A DNA stretch of 64,000 bases from JBICHN01 sp043101845 (GTDB taxonomy: Bacteria; Planctomycetota; Phycisphaerae; Phycisphaerales; UBA5793). Location of the stretch: NCBI GenBank assembly GCA_043101845.1, contig JBICHN010000001.1, positions 62,001 through 126,000 on the forward strand, read 5' to 3'. Positions 40,069-48,441 of this stretch are shown one piece after another. How positions within the stretch are numbered: the first letter of the stretch is position 1; each line of letters starts with the position of its first letter. The notes below the pieces were generated by a model that did not search any database, had not been told where the DNA came from, and saw nothing but the letters and a program-made list of their open reading frames with translations. The position numbers and the translations under genes are program-made.

Positions 40069-42375
40069 ATGATACTGAACCGCCCTCAAATCGCTCTTGC
40101 CTTCGCGGTCGCCGGGGTTTGCGCGGCCTCGCTCCCGGCCCAGCAGACGATCAAGATCGACCGCGACAACATCGAAATCCGGGAAGACACCGTTATCGCC
40201 TCGGGCGTCTATGAAGTCGAAGACACCGACGGCAACGGCGTCCTCCATGTCGTCGCCGACGGGGTCACGATCGACTTCGGCGACGCCGTCCTCGACGGCG
40301 CCCCCGCCTCGCGTTCCCCAGATGAATACACGGGATACGGCGTCCGGCTCGATGCCGTCAGCGGCGTCACGATCCGGGGCGGGACGATTCGTGGGTTCAA
40401 AGGCGGCGTCTACGCGACCAACGCCGACCGCCTCACCGTCGAGGACCTCACACTCCGTGACAACTTTCGCCAGCGGCTCCGATCGACTCCCCAGGCCGAG
40501 GCGAACTCCGACTGGCTCTGGCCGCATCGCAACGACGAAAATGAATGGCTCAACAACTACGGCGCCGGCCTCTACATCGAGGATTCGGACGAAGTCACCG
40601 TTCGTCGCGTCGTGGCTCGCGAGACTCAGAACGGCGTGATCATTGATCGAGTCAACGACTCCCGGCTCTACGACAACGACTGCTCGTTCCTGTCCGGCTG
40701 GGGTCTCGCGATGTGGCGGTCGAACCGCAATGTCATCACCCGGAACGCCTTCGACTTCTGCATCCGTGGGTATTCACATGGCGTGTACAACCGCGGACAG
40801 GACTCCGCCGGCATCCTCATGTTCGAGCAGAACAGCGACAATGTGATCGCGGAGAACTCGGCGACGCACGGCGGCGACGGATTCTTCGGCTTCGCCGGGC
40901 GCGACGCGCTCGGGGAAACCTGGCTCGAGGAGCAGCGGTCCCGACTCCGCGACGAGACCGGCCAGGAGCAGGTCGACCAGCTGATCGAATTCACGGATGC
41001 GGTCATTGAGGCGCATCGCCGTAAGGGCAACAACGACAACCTGCTCATCAACAACGACTTCTCCTACGCGGCCGCCCACGGCATCGAGATGACCTTCAGC
41101 TTCGGAAACCGATTCATCGGCAATCGCCTCGTCGAGAACGCGATTTGCGGTGTGTGGGGCGGCTACTCGAAAGACACGCTCATCGCCGACAACACCATGG
41201 AGCGGAACGGAGAGGGCGCCTACGGCATGGAACGCGGCGGGATCAACATCGAGCACGGCGCCCGCAATCGTGTCGAATCGAACACCTTCCGCGAAAACAA
41301 ATGCGGCGTGTACTTCTGGTGGGACCCCGACCCCGGCCTGCTTATCACGCCCTGGGCGAAGGCGAACGGCGCCGGGTCCGACGCGAACTCCGTGACGAAG
41401 AACTCGTTCGAGGGCGACGAAATCGCCATTCAACTTGTGAAGACCGACGAGACGGTCATCGCCCAGAATGCCTTCGAACAGGTCGGTGTCGAAATCGACG
41501 CCGACGAGGAAAGCGAACCGGTCACCGAGGTCATGCTTCCCGCCGTGATCTTTCAGCCGCCGGACTATCCGGTCTTCGGCGTCACGCGACCCGTCGGCGC
41601 CCGCGATCATCTCCGGGGGCGCCACCAGATCATCATGACCGAGTGGGGTCCCTGGGACCACGAATCCCCCCTGCTTCGCGCGTTGCACCACGACCCGGGC
41701 GACTCCGACCATGTCTGGGAACTTCAGGGCGCCGGACCGATCGACGGCATCCGCCCGATCGAGCCGGATCTCGAGGCGCTGCGCGGACGCGTGGAATGGG
41801 GATCACTCGACCCGACGGGCGCGACTGGACGAATCGCCATCGGCGCGCCGACCGAAGCGGGCGTAAGCCCGTACCGGATCCGCATCAAGGCCGGCGAATT
41901 CGAGAGTGAAGTCGCTGGGGTCTTCGTCGTGACCGAATGGCAGATCCGCGCCTTTCCGTGGACCGTGGACCCGCGGGACGACTACGACGGATGGCTCGCC
42001 GAATCGCGCGGCGATGAGGCGGTCACCGGAACCTCGCGATCCCTCAAGTACAACTTCGCGTTCGCCGGACCGAGCGAAGCGTCCATTTCCCGTGATATCA
42101 CTGATGCGCAGCTCGCTCCTGACCGTTTCGGGACGATCGCGACGACCTCCCTCCCGATCCCGGCCGGAACCTGGAAGATCACCACGATCAGCGACGACGG
42201 AATTCGAGTGCTCGTGGACGGTTCGCCGGTCATCGAGAACTGGACCTGGCACGCCCCGACGCGGAATACGGGCCAGTTCACGCTCGACGAGCCGCGGGAG
42301 GTCGTCATTCGTGTCGAGCACTTTGAAATCGACGGGTACGCCCAGCTCGATTTCTCGATCGATCCGGTGAACTGA
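40069..42375 (+). CDS. Secreted right-handed beta-helix protein with C-terminal PA14-like domain
   Basis: 768 aa with signal peptide (ALAFAVAGVCAASLPAQQ). Residues 30-480 are pectate-lyase/NosD-type parallel beta-helix repeats: short strands ending in N or D such as VTIRGGTIRGFKGGVYATNADRL, DSRLYDNDCSFLSGWGLAMWRSNRN and NRVESNTFRENKCGVYFWW. A linker follows. From about 620, FAFAGPSEASISRDI, GTWKITTISDDGIRVLVDGSPVIENWTW and EVVIRVEHFEIDGYAQLDFSI form a PA14-like carbohydrate-binding domain, with the SDDGI.v.vDG motif clear. A polysaccharide-degrading or -binding role is likely. The active-site residues of a specific lyase family could not be placed. Confidence 0.88.
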   Translation: MILNRPQIALAFAVAGVCAASLPAQQTIKIDRDNIEIREDTVIASGVYEVEDTDGNGVLHVVADGVTIDFGDAVLDGAPASRSPDEYTGYGVRLDAVSGVTIRGGTIRGFKGGVYATNADRLTVEDLTLRDNFRQRLRSTPQAEANSDWLWPHRNDENEWLNNYGAGLYIEDSDEVTVRRVVARETQNGVIIDRVNDSRLYDNDCSFLSGWGLAMWRSNRNVITRNAFDFCIRGYSHGVYNRGQDSAGILMFEQNSDNVIAENSATHGGDGFFGFAGRDALGETWLEEQRSRLRDETGQEQVDQLIEFTDAVIEAHRRKGNNDNLLINNDFSYAAAHGIEMTFSFGNRFIGNRLVENAICGVWGGYSKDTLIADNTMERNGEGAYGMERGGINIEHGARNRVESNTFRENKCGVYFWWDPDPGLLITPWAKANGAGSDANSVTKNSFEGDEIAIQLVKTDETVIAQNAFEQVGVEIDADEESEPVTEVMLPAVIFQPPDYPVFGVTRPVGARDHLRGRHQIIMTEWGPWDHESPLLRALHHDPGDSDHVWELQGAGPIDGIRPIEPDLEALRGRVEWGSLDPTGATGRIAIGAPTEAGVSPYRIRIKAGEFESEVAGVFVVTEWQIRAFPWTVDPRDDYDGWLAESRGDEAVTGTSRSLKYNFAFAGPSEASISRDITDAQLAPDRFGTIATTSLPIPAGTWKITTISDDGIRVLVDGSPVIENWTWHAPTRNTGQFTLDEPREVVIRVEHFEIDGYAQLDFSIDPVN

Positions 42376-42518
42376 AGCCGGCGAATCGTCCGTCGGACCG
42401 TTGCTCACCCGGCGTCGGATCGTTACGCTTTGAGGATGATTCCGGGCGTCAAATGAATGATCGCACGGAATTCCCGCCCTGACGATCGCGGCATGAGTCG
42501 CGATGGAGCCACTGCACG

Positions 42519-43817
42519 ATGCTGGAACGAGATGAGCACCGAGAACATCGGCGGTTTCGCGCGCCCGCGCTCGCGATCGTTCTCCTGGCGATGACCCTTG
42601 CGACCGCGTGGTCGACCGTCGCGAACGCGCAGTCGCCGTCGGATCAGGACGATGTCGAGGTCGCCGATGTCGCGAACGAGGTCCGGATCACGCTCGATGA
42701 CGGCCGGTCGTTCCGTGGTGTGCTCGTCAAGCGCGACAGGATGAAGGTCGTCCTCCGGATCGCCGGCATCAACACCGAGTTCGACGCCCGACGCGTGACC
42801 GCGGTCAATCGGCTCAAACCGTTCGAAGAGCAGTACGACTACCTCAAGGAGCGCATCCACAAGGATGACTACGAGGAGCGATACGACTTCTGTGAGTGGA
42901 TCTACCGACGCGATCGACTCGAGCTCGCAGCGCAGGAACTCGAATCGCTCATTGACGACTTCCCGACCTACGACCCGGCGCTCACGCTCTATCGCACGGT
43001 GGCGCTGGAGATCGAGTCCCGCCGCAATCGCGAGACGCGACCGGCGGCGAATCCGATCGAGGCCAACCCGCAGGCGCCCGCGCGCGGCGCGTTGCTCACG
43101 GAGGACCAGGTCAACATCATTCGGGTGTACGAGATTGATCTCGACGATCCGCCCCGGCTGCTCATCGGACGCGAGACGATCGAGAAGATGCTCAACCGGT
43201 ACGCGGACCATGAACTCATGCCTCGGAGTGAAGCGGGTCGCCGCCGCTTCTACTTTCAGCCTCCGGACGAATTACTGTCGACACTCTTCCAGCTGCGGGC
43301 TCGCGAGCTCTATCACGAGGTACGGGTGTTGAGCGATCCGGAATCGATGCAGCGCTTTCGGAGCGATGTGCATCGAACCTGGCTCATTAACTCATGCGCG
43401 ACAACCGACTGCCACGGCGGCGCCGAGGCCGGCGATCTGTTCCTTTTCAATCGCAACCCGAACGAGCCGCGTGTCGCGTATACGAACTTCCTCATCCTCG
43501 AGCGGACGCGCCTCGAGGGGAAGCCGCTCCTCGACTTCGATCGGCCGGAGCATTCGACGCTCCTCCAGATGGGCTTGCCGCCGGGCCGGGCGATTCCCGC
43601 CCATCCTGCGATCGAAGGCTGGAAACCCGTTTTCCACGACGAGAACGACCCGCTCTTCCGCAAGTCGGTGGAGTGGATTCGATCGATGTACCAGCCTCGT
43701 CCGGACTACGGTATCGAATATGTCCCACCGGCGCTGCGTGACGCGCCGGAGCCGGACCCCGCCCGCCCGGCCGCGGAGACGCCGGAGACCGAAGACGCCA
43801 CGGAGCCGGACCGTTGA
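42519..43817 (+). CDS. Exported protein with one CxxxxCH motif (planctomycete cytochrome-like)
   Basis: 432 aa, signal near residues 15-38 (APALAIVLLAMTLATAWSTVANAQ). After a beta-strand part (VRITLDDGRSFRGVLVKRDRMKVVLRI) comes a helical segment. WLINSCATTDCHGGAEAGDLFLFNRNPNEPRVAYTNFLIL follows near residue 290: a CATTDCH site, i.e. C-x4-CH, beside features of the planctomycete cytochrome-C-like domain. The C-x4-CH spacing differs from the usual CxxCH, so covalent heme binding is possible but unproven. The tail is Pro/Glu-rich. GGAG lies about 15 nt upstream of the ATG. Confidence 0.75.
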   Translation: MLERDEHREHRRFRAPALAIVLLAMTLATAWSTVANAQSPSDQDDVEVADVANEVRITLDDGRSFRGVLVKRDRMKVVLRIAGINTEFDARRVTAVNRLKPFEEQYDYLKERIHKDDYEERYDFCEWIYRRDRLELAAQELESLIDDFPTYDPALTLYRTVALEIESRRNRETRPAANPIEANPQAPARGALLTEDQVNIIRVYEIDLDDPPRLLIGRETIEKMLNRYADHELMPRSEAGRRRFYFQPPDELLSTLFQLRARELYHEVRVLSDPESMQRFRSDVHRTWLINSCATTDCHGGAEAGDLFLFNRNPNEPRVAYTNFLILERTRLEGKPLLDFDRPEHSTLLQMGLPPGRAIPAHPAIEGWKPVFHDENDPLFRKSVEWIRSMYQPRPDYGIEYVPPALRDAPEPDPARPAAETPETEDATEPDR

Positions 43818-43868
43818 CGCCGGTTCGCGCGGCGCCACGAAATCTGGTACACTGGCGGACCCGCCGAT

Positions 43869-43895
43869 CGCCGGCGCCCTGCCCGAGCGCCGGCG
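43869..43895. repeat. Strong 9-bp GC hairpin between genes
   Basis: CGCCGGCGC (43869-43877) pairs perfectly with GCGCCGGCG (43887-43895) around a 9-nt loop. It lies 52 nt after the cytochrome-like gene and 110 nt before the next start. No T-run follows, so it is either a rho-dependent type or a leader structure for the next gene. Confidence 0.4.
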
Positions 43896-44004
43896 CGGGA
43901 CTTCCGCCCCGGAAACGCTAAACTGGCCGTGCCGCGTCAATTGCCGCGGCGCAATGGCCCGAACCTGAACTCCACGCTGATTCCAAGAGAGAGACGACTC
44001 CCCC

Positions 44005-46158
44005 ATGAGGCCCATTCGTCTTGCCACGGCTGTGCTTACCGGCGCCATCATGACCACGCCGGTGTTCATCGGATGCGACAATCCCGAAGCGGAAGCTCGC
44101 CACGCGGCCGCCGAAGCGATTGAAGCGGCGTCGGAGAAGCTGCACCGCTTGTCTCTCAGTTCGGCCTACCCCCTGCCGGAAACGGAGCGTCGCTCCGGAT
44201 TCCAGGGAATCATCGACATTCTCCAGGCCGCGCCCGACGGCACGGACGAACAGGCCGCTGCGAAGCACGGCATGATGGCGAAGGCGCGGATGGAACTCGC
44301 CCGACTCGAACTCGAGAAGGCGCGCGATCTCGACCATGTCATCGCGATGGAGATCTCGTTCCTTGGCAAACTCGCCGACATCGCCGTGGAGCAGGATGTC
44401 ATGGCGCGAGGCGGCGAGTCGTACGACTTCTCGGAGGTCTACCGCGACCTCGAAGCGCTCGAGCAGGATGCGAAGTCGAGTCGATCCGAACTGAGTCGCT
44501 CCCGCCAGTCCCTCGAGGAGCGCATCCGCGAGTTCGAAGAGTCGATCTCCCGCGAAGCGTCAAAGGCGAGCACGCTCCGCGAAGAAGCGGCGACCGTTAA
44601 GTTCCAGGCCGAGGACGCCGAACTCGACGATCGCGAACGGATGATCTACGAAGCGCGCGACATTGGTCGTGAAGCCGATCGCCACGCCGTGACGGCGGCC
44701 GAGACTGAAGCGCAGCTCGAAACCGTTCGTCCGGAGCTCTCCGAGACCCAGGCCCGAATTTCGCAGACTGAAACCGCGCTCACCAGCTACGAGACCTCGC
44801 GGGGCGTTCTCCGCGAGCGGGAAGACCGCGCCCAGCGCGAGGCGACGCAACTCCGGCAGGACCTCGCCGAAACCGTCGGTCGCCTGCGCGTCGACTTCGA
44901 GAACCTCGCCGAGGAGATCGAGACGGCGTTGACGGATCGCTACGGCGCTGCCCAGCAGCAGGCGGACCAGGCCGTGCAATCCGCGCGTACGGCGCAGACG
45001 AAGTCGCGCAACGACACTTCCGCCTTCCGTCTTGCGACCGCCCTGCAGCTCTCCGGACAGACCCATGTCGAACGGGCGCTGAGCCTTCGCTCGTACGAAG
45101 CGCTCATCGCGAAGCTCGTCGCGAACGCGGATACGCTCGAACGCGGCGGACAGGACCAGGCGCTGCTCGACGAGATCGCCTCGCGCATCGAAGAAGACCT
45201 GCTCGCCGCCGAAGAAGCGTTCCGCGAAGCGAAGGAGCTCGTCGAGACGACCTCACCCGACGCGACCGCGGCGCAGGACGCGAAGGCGCGGCTGCTCTTC
45301 GGTCTCGATCAGGGGATCGCGGCCGCGACGGGCGCCGACATGCCCGAAGCGCCGCGACCGACGCCCCGCGCGACGACGCCGGTCGCGAGCGCCGGTGGAA
45401 CGCCGCCAGTTCCGGCGAACGAGTTGTTCGACCGCGTCGCCGACGCGCTCGAGCGAAGAGATTTTGGATCGGTCACTTCGTTCTTTCACGCGGACACGAG
45501 TGAAGAAGTCGAGCTTCTCGCGATCATCCAACGGGTAACGGACAGCATTGAAAGATTGGATTCGGCCTGCCAGTCCAACTTCGGTCGTGGGATCGGCGAG
45601 ATCTTCACCGATCCGGAGATTATTGAGACAATCGAAACATCTATTACCTCGCTGACTGGTCAAGATGTCGGACTCTCAGCGCTGATGGGCCCCGATCCGG
45701 CACAGGAGGCGGCTGCGTTTGACGAACTCGTCCGGCAGTTTCGCGATGAGTCAGCGTCGATGGTGATTGAGTACGACTCGGCCGGTACGACGGCTTGGCT
45801 TCCTGACGAACCGAACATGGAAGATGTCGTGCTCGTCTATGTCGACGGTCAGTGGAAGTTCGGCATGGATCTCGAACCAATCCGGGAGGGTTCGATCATG
45901 TTCGCCGCCATGGTCGGCGCGCCGGAGGGCACGGGACCGGTCGGACTCACCGAAATGTTCGTCGAGCCCGCGCTCACCGCGATCCAGGGCGTGACCACCC
46001 GCGTCGAGAGCGGCGAATATGGCGACGAGTTCACGATGGTCCAGGGCCTCATCGGCGAGATCACCCAGGAGTACGCCAAGATCATGGCGCAGATGAACCC
46101 GGGCGGCCAGCAGCCCGGCGGATTCGGCTTCCCCGGCGGCGGTGGCGGAGGCGGATAA
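44005..46158 (+). CDS. Coiled-coil lipoprotein with glycine-rich C-terminus, 717 aa
   Basis: Lipoprotein: signal ATAVLTGAIMTTPVFIGC, Cys24. Residues 60-420 are almost uninterrupted heptad-like helix (SRSELSRSRQSLEERIREFEESISREASKASTLREEAATVKFQAEDAELDD), a long coiled coil. From about 480 a folded domain follows (ANELFDRVADALERRDFGSVTSFFHADTSEEVELL), resembling the DUF4878/NTF2-like layout, ending with VLVYVDGQWKFGMDLEPI. The last residues are PGGFGFPGGGGGGG. A periplasmic or envelope-spanning role is likely. No known family is recognised. The ATG has no Shine-Dalgarno. Confidence 0.78.
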   Translation: MRPIRLATAVLTGAIMTTPVFIGCDNPEAEARHAAAEAIEAASEKLHRLSLSSAYPLPETERRSGFQGIIDILQAAPDGTDEQAAAKHGMMAKARMELARLELEKARDLDHVIAMEISFLGKLADIAVEQDVMARGGESYDFSEVYRDLEALEQDAKSSRSELSRSRQSLEERIREFEESISREASKASTLREEAATVKFQAEDAELDDRERMIYEARDIGREADRHAVTAAETEAQLETVRPELSETQARISQTETALTSYETSRGVLREREDRAQREATQLRQDLAETVGRLRVDFENLAEEIETALTDRYGAAQQQADQAVQSARTAQTKSRNDTSAFRLATALQLSGQTHVERALSLRSYEALIAKLVANADTLERGGQDQALLDEIASRIEEDLLAAEEAFREAKELVETTSPDATAAQDAKARLLFGLDQGIAAATGADMPEAPRPTPRATTPVASAGGTPPVPANELFDRVADALERRDFGSVTSFFHADTSEEVELLAIIQRVTDSIERLDSACQSNFGRGIGEIFTDPEIIETIETSITSLTGQDVGLSALMGPDPAQEAAAFDELVRQFRDESASMVIEYDSAGTTAWLPDEPNMEDVVLVYVDGQWKFGMDLEPIREGSIMFAAMVGAPEGTGPVGLTEMFVEPALTAIQGVTTRVESGEYGDEFTMVQGLIGEITQEYAKIMAQMNPGGQQPGGFGFPGGGGGGG

Positions 46159-46195
46159 TCCCGGCCGGGGCGGAGCACGAACGCGACGAGCAGTC

Positions 46196-47893
46196 ATGAC
46201 CTCGACACCGGACCATCGTCGCTACCTCATCCCGTTCCGCGGGACGCTGCTGCCCCAGATCTTCTGCGACACGCTCGTCATCGGAACCGGCGTCGCCGGA
46301 CTTCGCGCTGCGATCGCCGCCTCCGAACACGGCGAAGTCATCGTCCTCTCGAAATCCGATCTCCCGGTGTCGAGCACGAACTGGGCGCAGGGCGGCGTCG
46401 CCGCGGTGGTCGGTCCTCACCCGCGCGATCGGATTGAATCGCACATTGAAGACACTCTCGTCGCCGGCGCCGGCCTTTGCGATCCCGCCATCGTGCGGCT
46501 CTGCGTCGAACGCGCCAACGCGCGCATTCAGGAACTCGTCGACTGGGGCATTCGCTTCGATCGCGACGCCGAAGGCGAATACGAATTCGGGCGCGAAGGC
46601 GGTCATCTCGAGTCCCGCGTGCTCCACGCCGATGGTGACGCGACCGGCCGCGAACTCATTCGGTGCCTGAGTGAGCGCGCACGATCTCGTCCCTCGGTTC
46701 GAGTCTTCGAGCGATGCTTCGCGCTCGACCTGCTCACCGCCGACGGCTCCGGCGAAGGACCGGTGCTGGGCGCCATCACCTTCCACCCGAAGTACGGCCT
46801 GCAGATGATCTGGTCCTGGGCGACCATTCTCGCGACCGGCGGGGCCGGACAGATCTTTCGCGAAACGACGAATCCTTCCGTCGCGACGGGAGACGGCGTG
46901 GCCATGGCCCTCCGCGCCGGCGCGCCGGTCGCCGACATGGCGTTCGTTCAGTTTCATCCGACCACTCTGTATGTCGCCGGCGCCGCGCGACTCCTCATAA
47001 CCGAAGCGGTTCGCGGAGAAGGCGCGACGCTCGTCGATCGCCGCGGCGAGCGATTCATGCTCGGCCGACACGACCTCGCCGAACTCGCGCCCCGCGACAT
47101 CGTGAGCCGGAGCATCGTCGAGCACCTCGCCCGCACCGGTGATACGCATGTCTACCTCGACGCGCGACATTTCAAACCCGGATTCTTCCGCTCCCGCTTT
47201 CCCGGAATCGCTGCGAAGCTCGCCGACTTCGAGATCGACCCGGAGAACGATCTCATCCCGGTGCACCCAAGCGCCCATTACACGATCGGCGGCGTCTGGG
47301 TCGATGAGTCCGGCCGCGCCGGCCGGCCCGGCCTGTACGCCTGCGGCGAAGTGTCGTGCAGTCGATTGAACGGCGCGAATCGCCTCGCGAGCAACAGTCT
47401 CCTCGAAGGACTCGTCTTCGGCGAAATCGTGGGTCGGATATGTGTCGAAGCCCGTGACGAATCGGCGAATGGATCGGGACATCGTCCGCCGAAGCGCATC
47501 ATCAGCGATGTCCGCCTGTCCTCCCGCGGCGAACTCGACCTGACCGATGTCCGCTCGAGCCTGCGCAGCGTGATGTGGCGACACCTCGGCGTCATCCGCG
47601 ACGGCGCCACGATGAGCGATGTCGCGGACATGATCGACTTCTGGAGTCGCTACACGCTCGACAAGATCTTCGACGATCCGGCGGGTTGGGAGATTCAGAA
47701 CATGCTCACCGTGGCCGCGACGATCTGCGAGAGCGCCCGCTGGCGCCGCGAGTCGCGCGGCGTCCATGTGCGGGCTGATCATCCGGAGTCCGACGCGGCC
47801 TACGGCGGACACGATGTATGGAGACTCGGCGCCGACGCGCCTGAAGTCATACCCGCGACGGACGAGGCCCAGTCACTCGAGGAGGTGCATTGA
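46196..47893 (+). CDS. nadB: L-aspartate oxidase
   Basis: FAD enzyme that oxidises aspartate to iminoaspartate in the first step of NAD biosynthesis. 565 aa. FAD-binding CDTLVIGTGVAGLRAAIAASEHGEVIVLSK, then VSSTNWAQGGVAAVV, GREGGHLESRVLHADGDATGRELIRCL, ILATGGAGQIFRETTNPSVATGDGVAMALRAG and the substrate site MAFVQFHPTTLYV. VHPSAHYTIGGVWVDESGRAGRPGLYACGEVSCSRLNGANRLASNSLLEGLVFG is diagnostic. ATG 46196 starts just after the coiled-coil gene. nadA and nadC are not in the window. Confidence 0.95.
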   Translation: MTSTPDHRRYLIPFRGTLLPQIFCDTLVIGTGVAGLRAAIAASEHGEVIVLSKSDLPVSSTNWAQGGVAAVVGPHPRDRIESHIEDTLVAGAGLCDPAIVRLCVERANARIQELVDWGIRFDRDAEGEYEFGREGGHLESRVLHADGDATGRELIRCLSERARSRPSVRVFERCFALDLLTADGSGEGPVLGAITFHPKYGLQMIWSWATILATGGAGQIFRETTNPSVATGDGVAMALRAGAPVADMAFVQFHPTTLYVAGAARLLITEAVRGEGATLVDRRGERFMLGRHDLAELAPRDIVSRSIVEHLARTGDTHVYLDARHFKPGFFRSRFPGIAAKLADFEIDPENDLIPVHPSAHYTIGGVWVDESGRAGRPGLYACGEVSCSRLNGANRLASNSLLEGLVFGEIVGRICVEARDESANGSGHRPPKRIISDVRLSSRGELDLTDVRSSLRSVMWRHLGVIRDGATMSDVADMIDFWSRYTLDKIFDDPAGWEIQNMLTVAATICESARWRRESRGVHVRADHPESDAAYGGHDVWRLGADAPEVIPATDEAQSLEEVH

Positions 47894-47894
47894 C

Positions 47895-48383
47895 ATGCGC
47901 TTCTCGCCCCGCCGTCTGTTCGTGCTTGCAATTCTCGGGGTGTCGTGCGGCTGCGTCTCGACCTCGACTCCCCCGCCGCCCGAACCGAAGCCGATTGAAC
48001 TTCGCGTCGTGCACGACGACGGATCCGTCACGCTCAACTCTCCCCTGCCCGTCCATCTTCTCACGCACATTCGAGCCACGCTCATCGACGCTGACTACGA
48101 CCTGCTCTACGAGCAACTCATCTCCGACTACACGAAGCGGGTTTACCACCAGCGTGATCGTGATCCACGCGAGGTGATGACCTGGTTCACGGACAACCAG
48201 CGGGATGTGCTCATCCTGCTGAGCCGCATGGGGCAGGGCGTGAACTCGCCCGATGTCTACTGGGAGATGCGCGGCCCGATCACCCGCCTCCAGCTTTACG
48301 GCGAGGCGAAGCGAAGCAGCCGGCTGACGACCGTCGATGTCATCCGCGAAAACGGGCAATTCAAGCTCGTCATGATTCAGTAA
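47895..48383 (+). CDS. Small lipoprotein of unknown function, 162 aa
   Basis: ATG 47895 with GGAGGTG 7-8 nt upstream, one nt after the nadB stop, so probably co-transcribed with it. Lipobox GVSCGC with the acylated Cys around residue 18-20, then a Pro/Thr/Glu linker. The folded part (LLTHIRATLIDADYDLLYEQLISDYTKRVYHQRDRDPREVMTWFTDNQRDVLILLSRM) is a helical region followed by three beta strands ending RLTTVDVIRENGQFKLVMIQ, similar in layout to NTF2-like domains. Function unknown. Confidence 0.8.
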   Translation: MRFSPRRLFVLAILGVSCGCVSTSTPPPPEPKPIELRVVHDDGSVTLNSPLPVHLLTHIRATLIDADYDLLYEQLISDYTKRVYHQRDRDPREVMTWFTDNQRDVLILLSRMGQGVNSPDVYWEMRGPITRLQLYGEAKRSSRLTTVDVIRENGQFKLVMIQ

Positions 48384-48391
48384 TGCTCGGC

Positions 48392-48397
48392 TATACT
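48392..48397 (+). promoter_or_regulatory. Candidate -10 element upstream of the heptose pair
   Basis: TATACT in the short gap after the nadB-lipoprotein unit, five of six matches to TATAAT. The two candidate starts of the next gene lie 20 and 44 nt downstream. Confidence 0.45.
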
Positions 48398-48441
48398 TTC
48401 TGCTTGACCATTCAGGCGTGGCCGGCTGGAGCGAAACCTTC

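Noticed and set aside
46082..47812. Long open frame antisense to nadB
   Set aside because: Its translation is a Arg/Ala/Asp-rich shadow with no domain; nadB on the other strand is certain.
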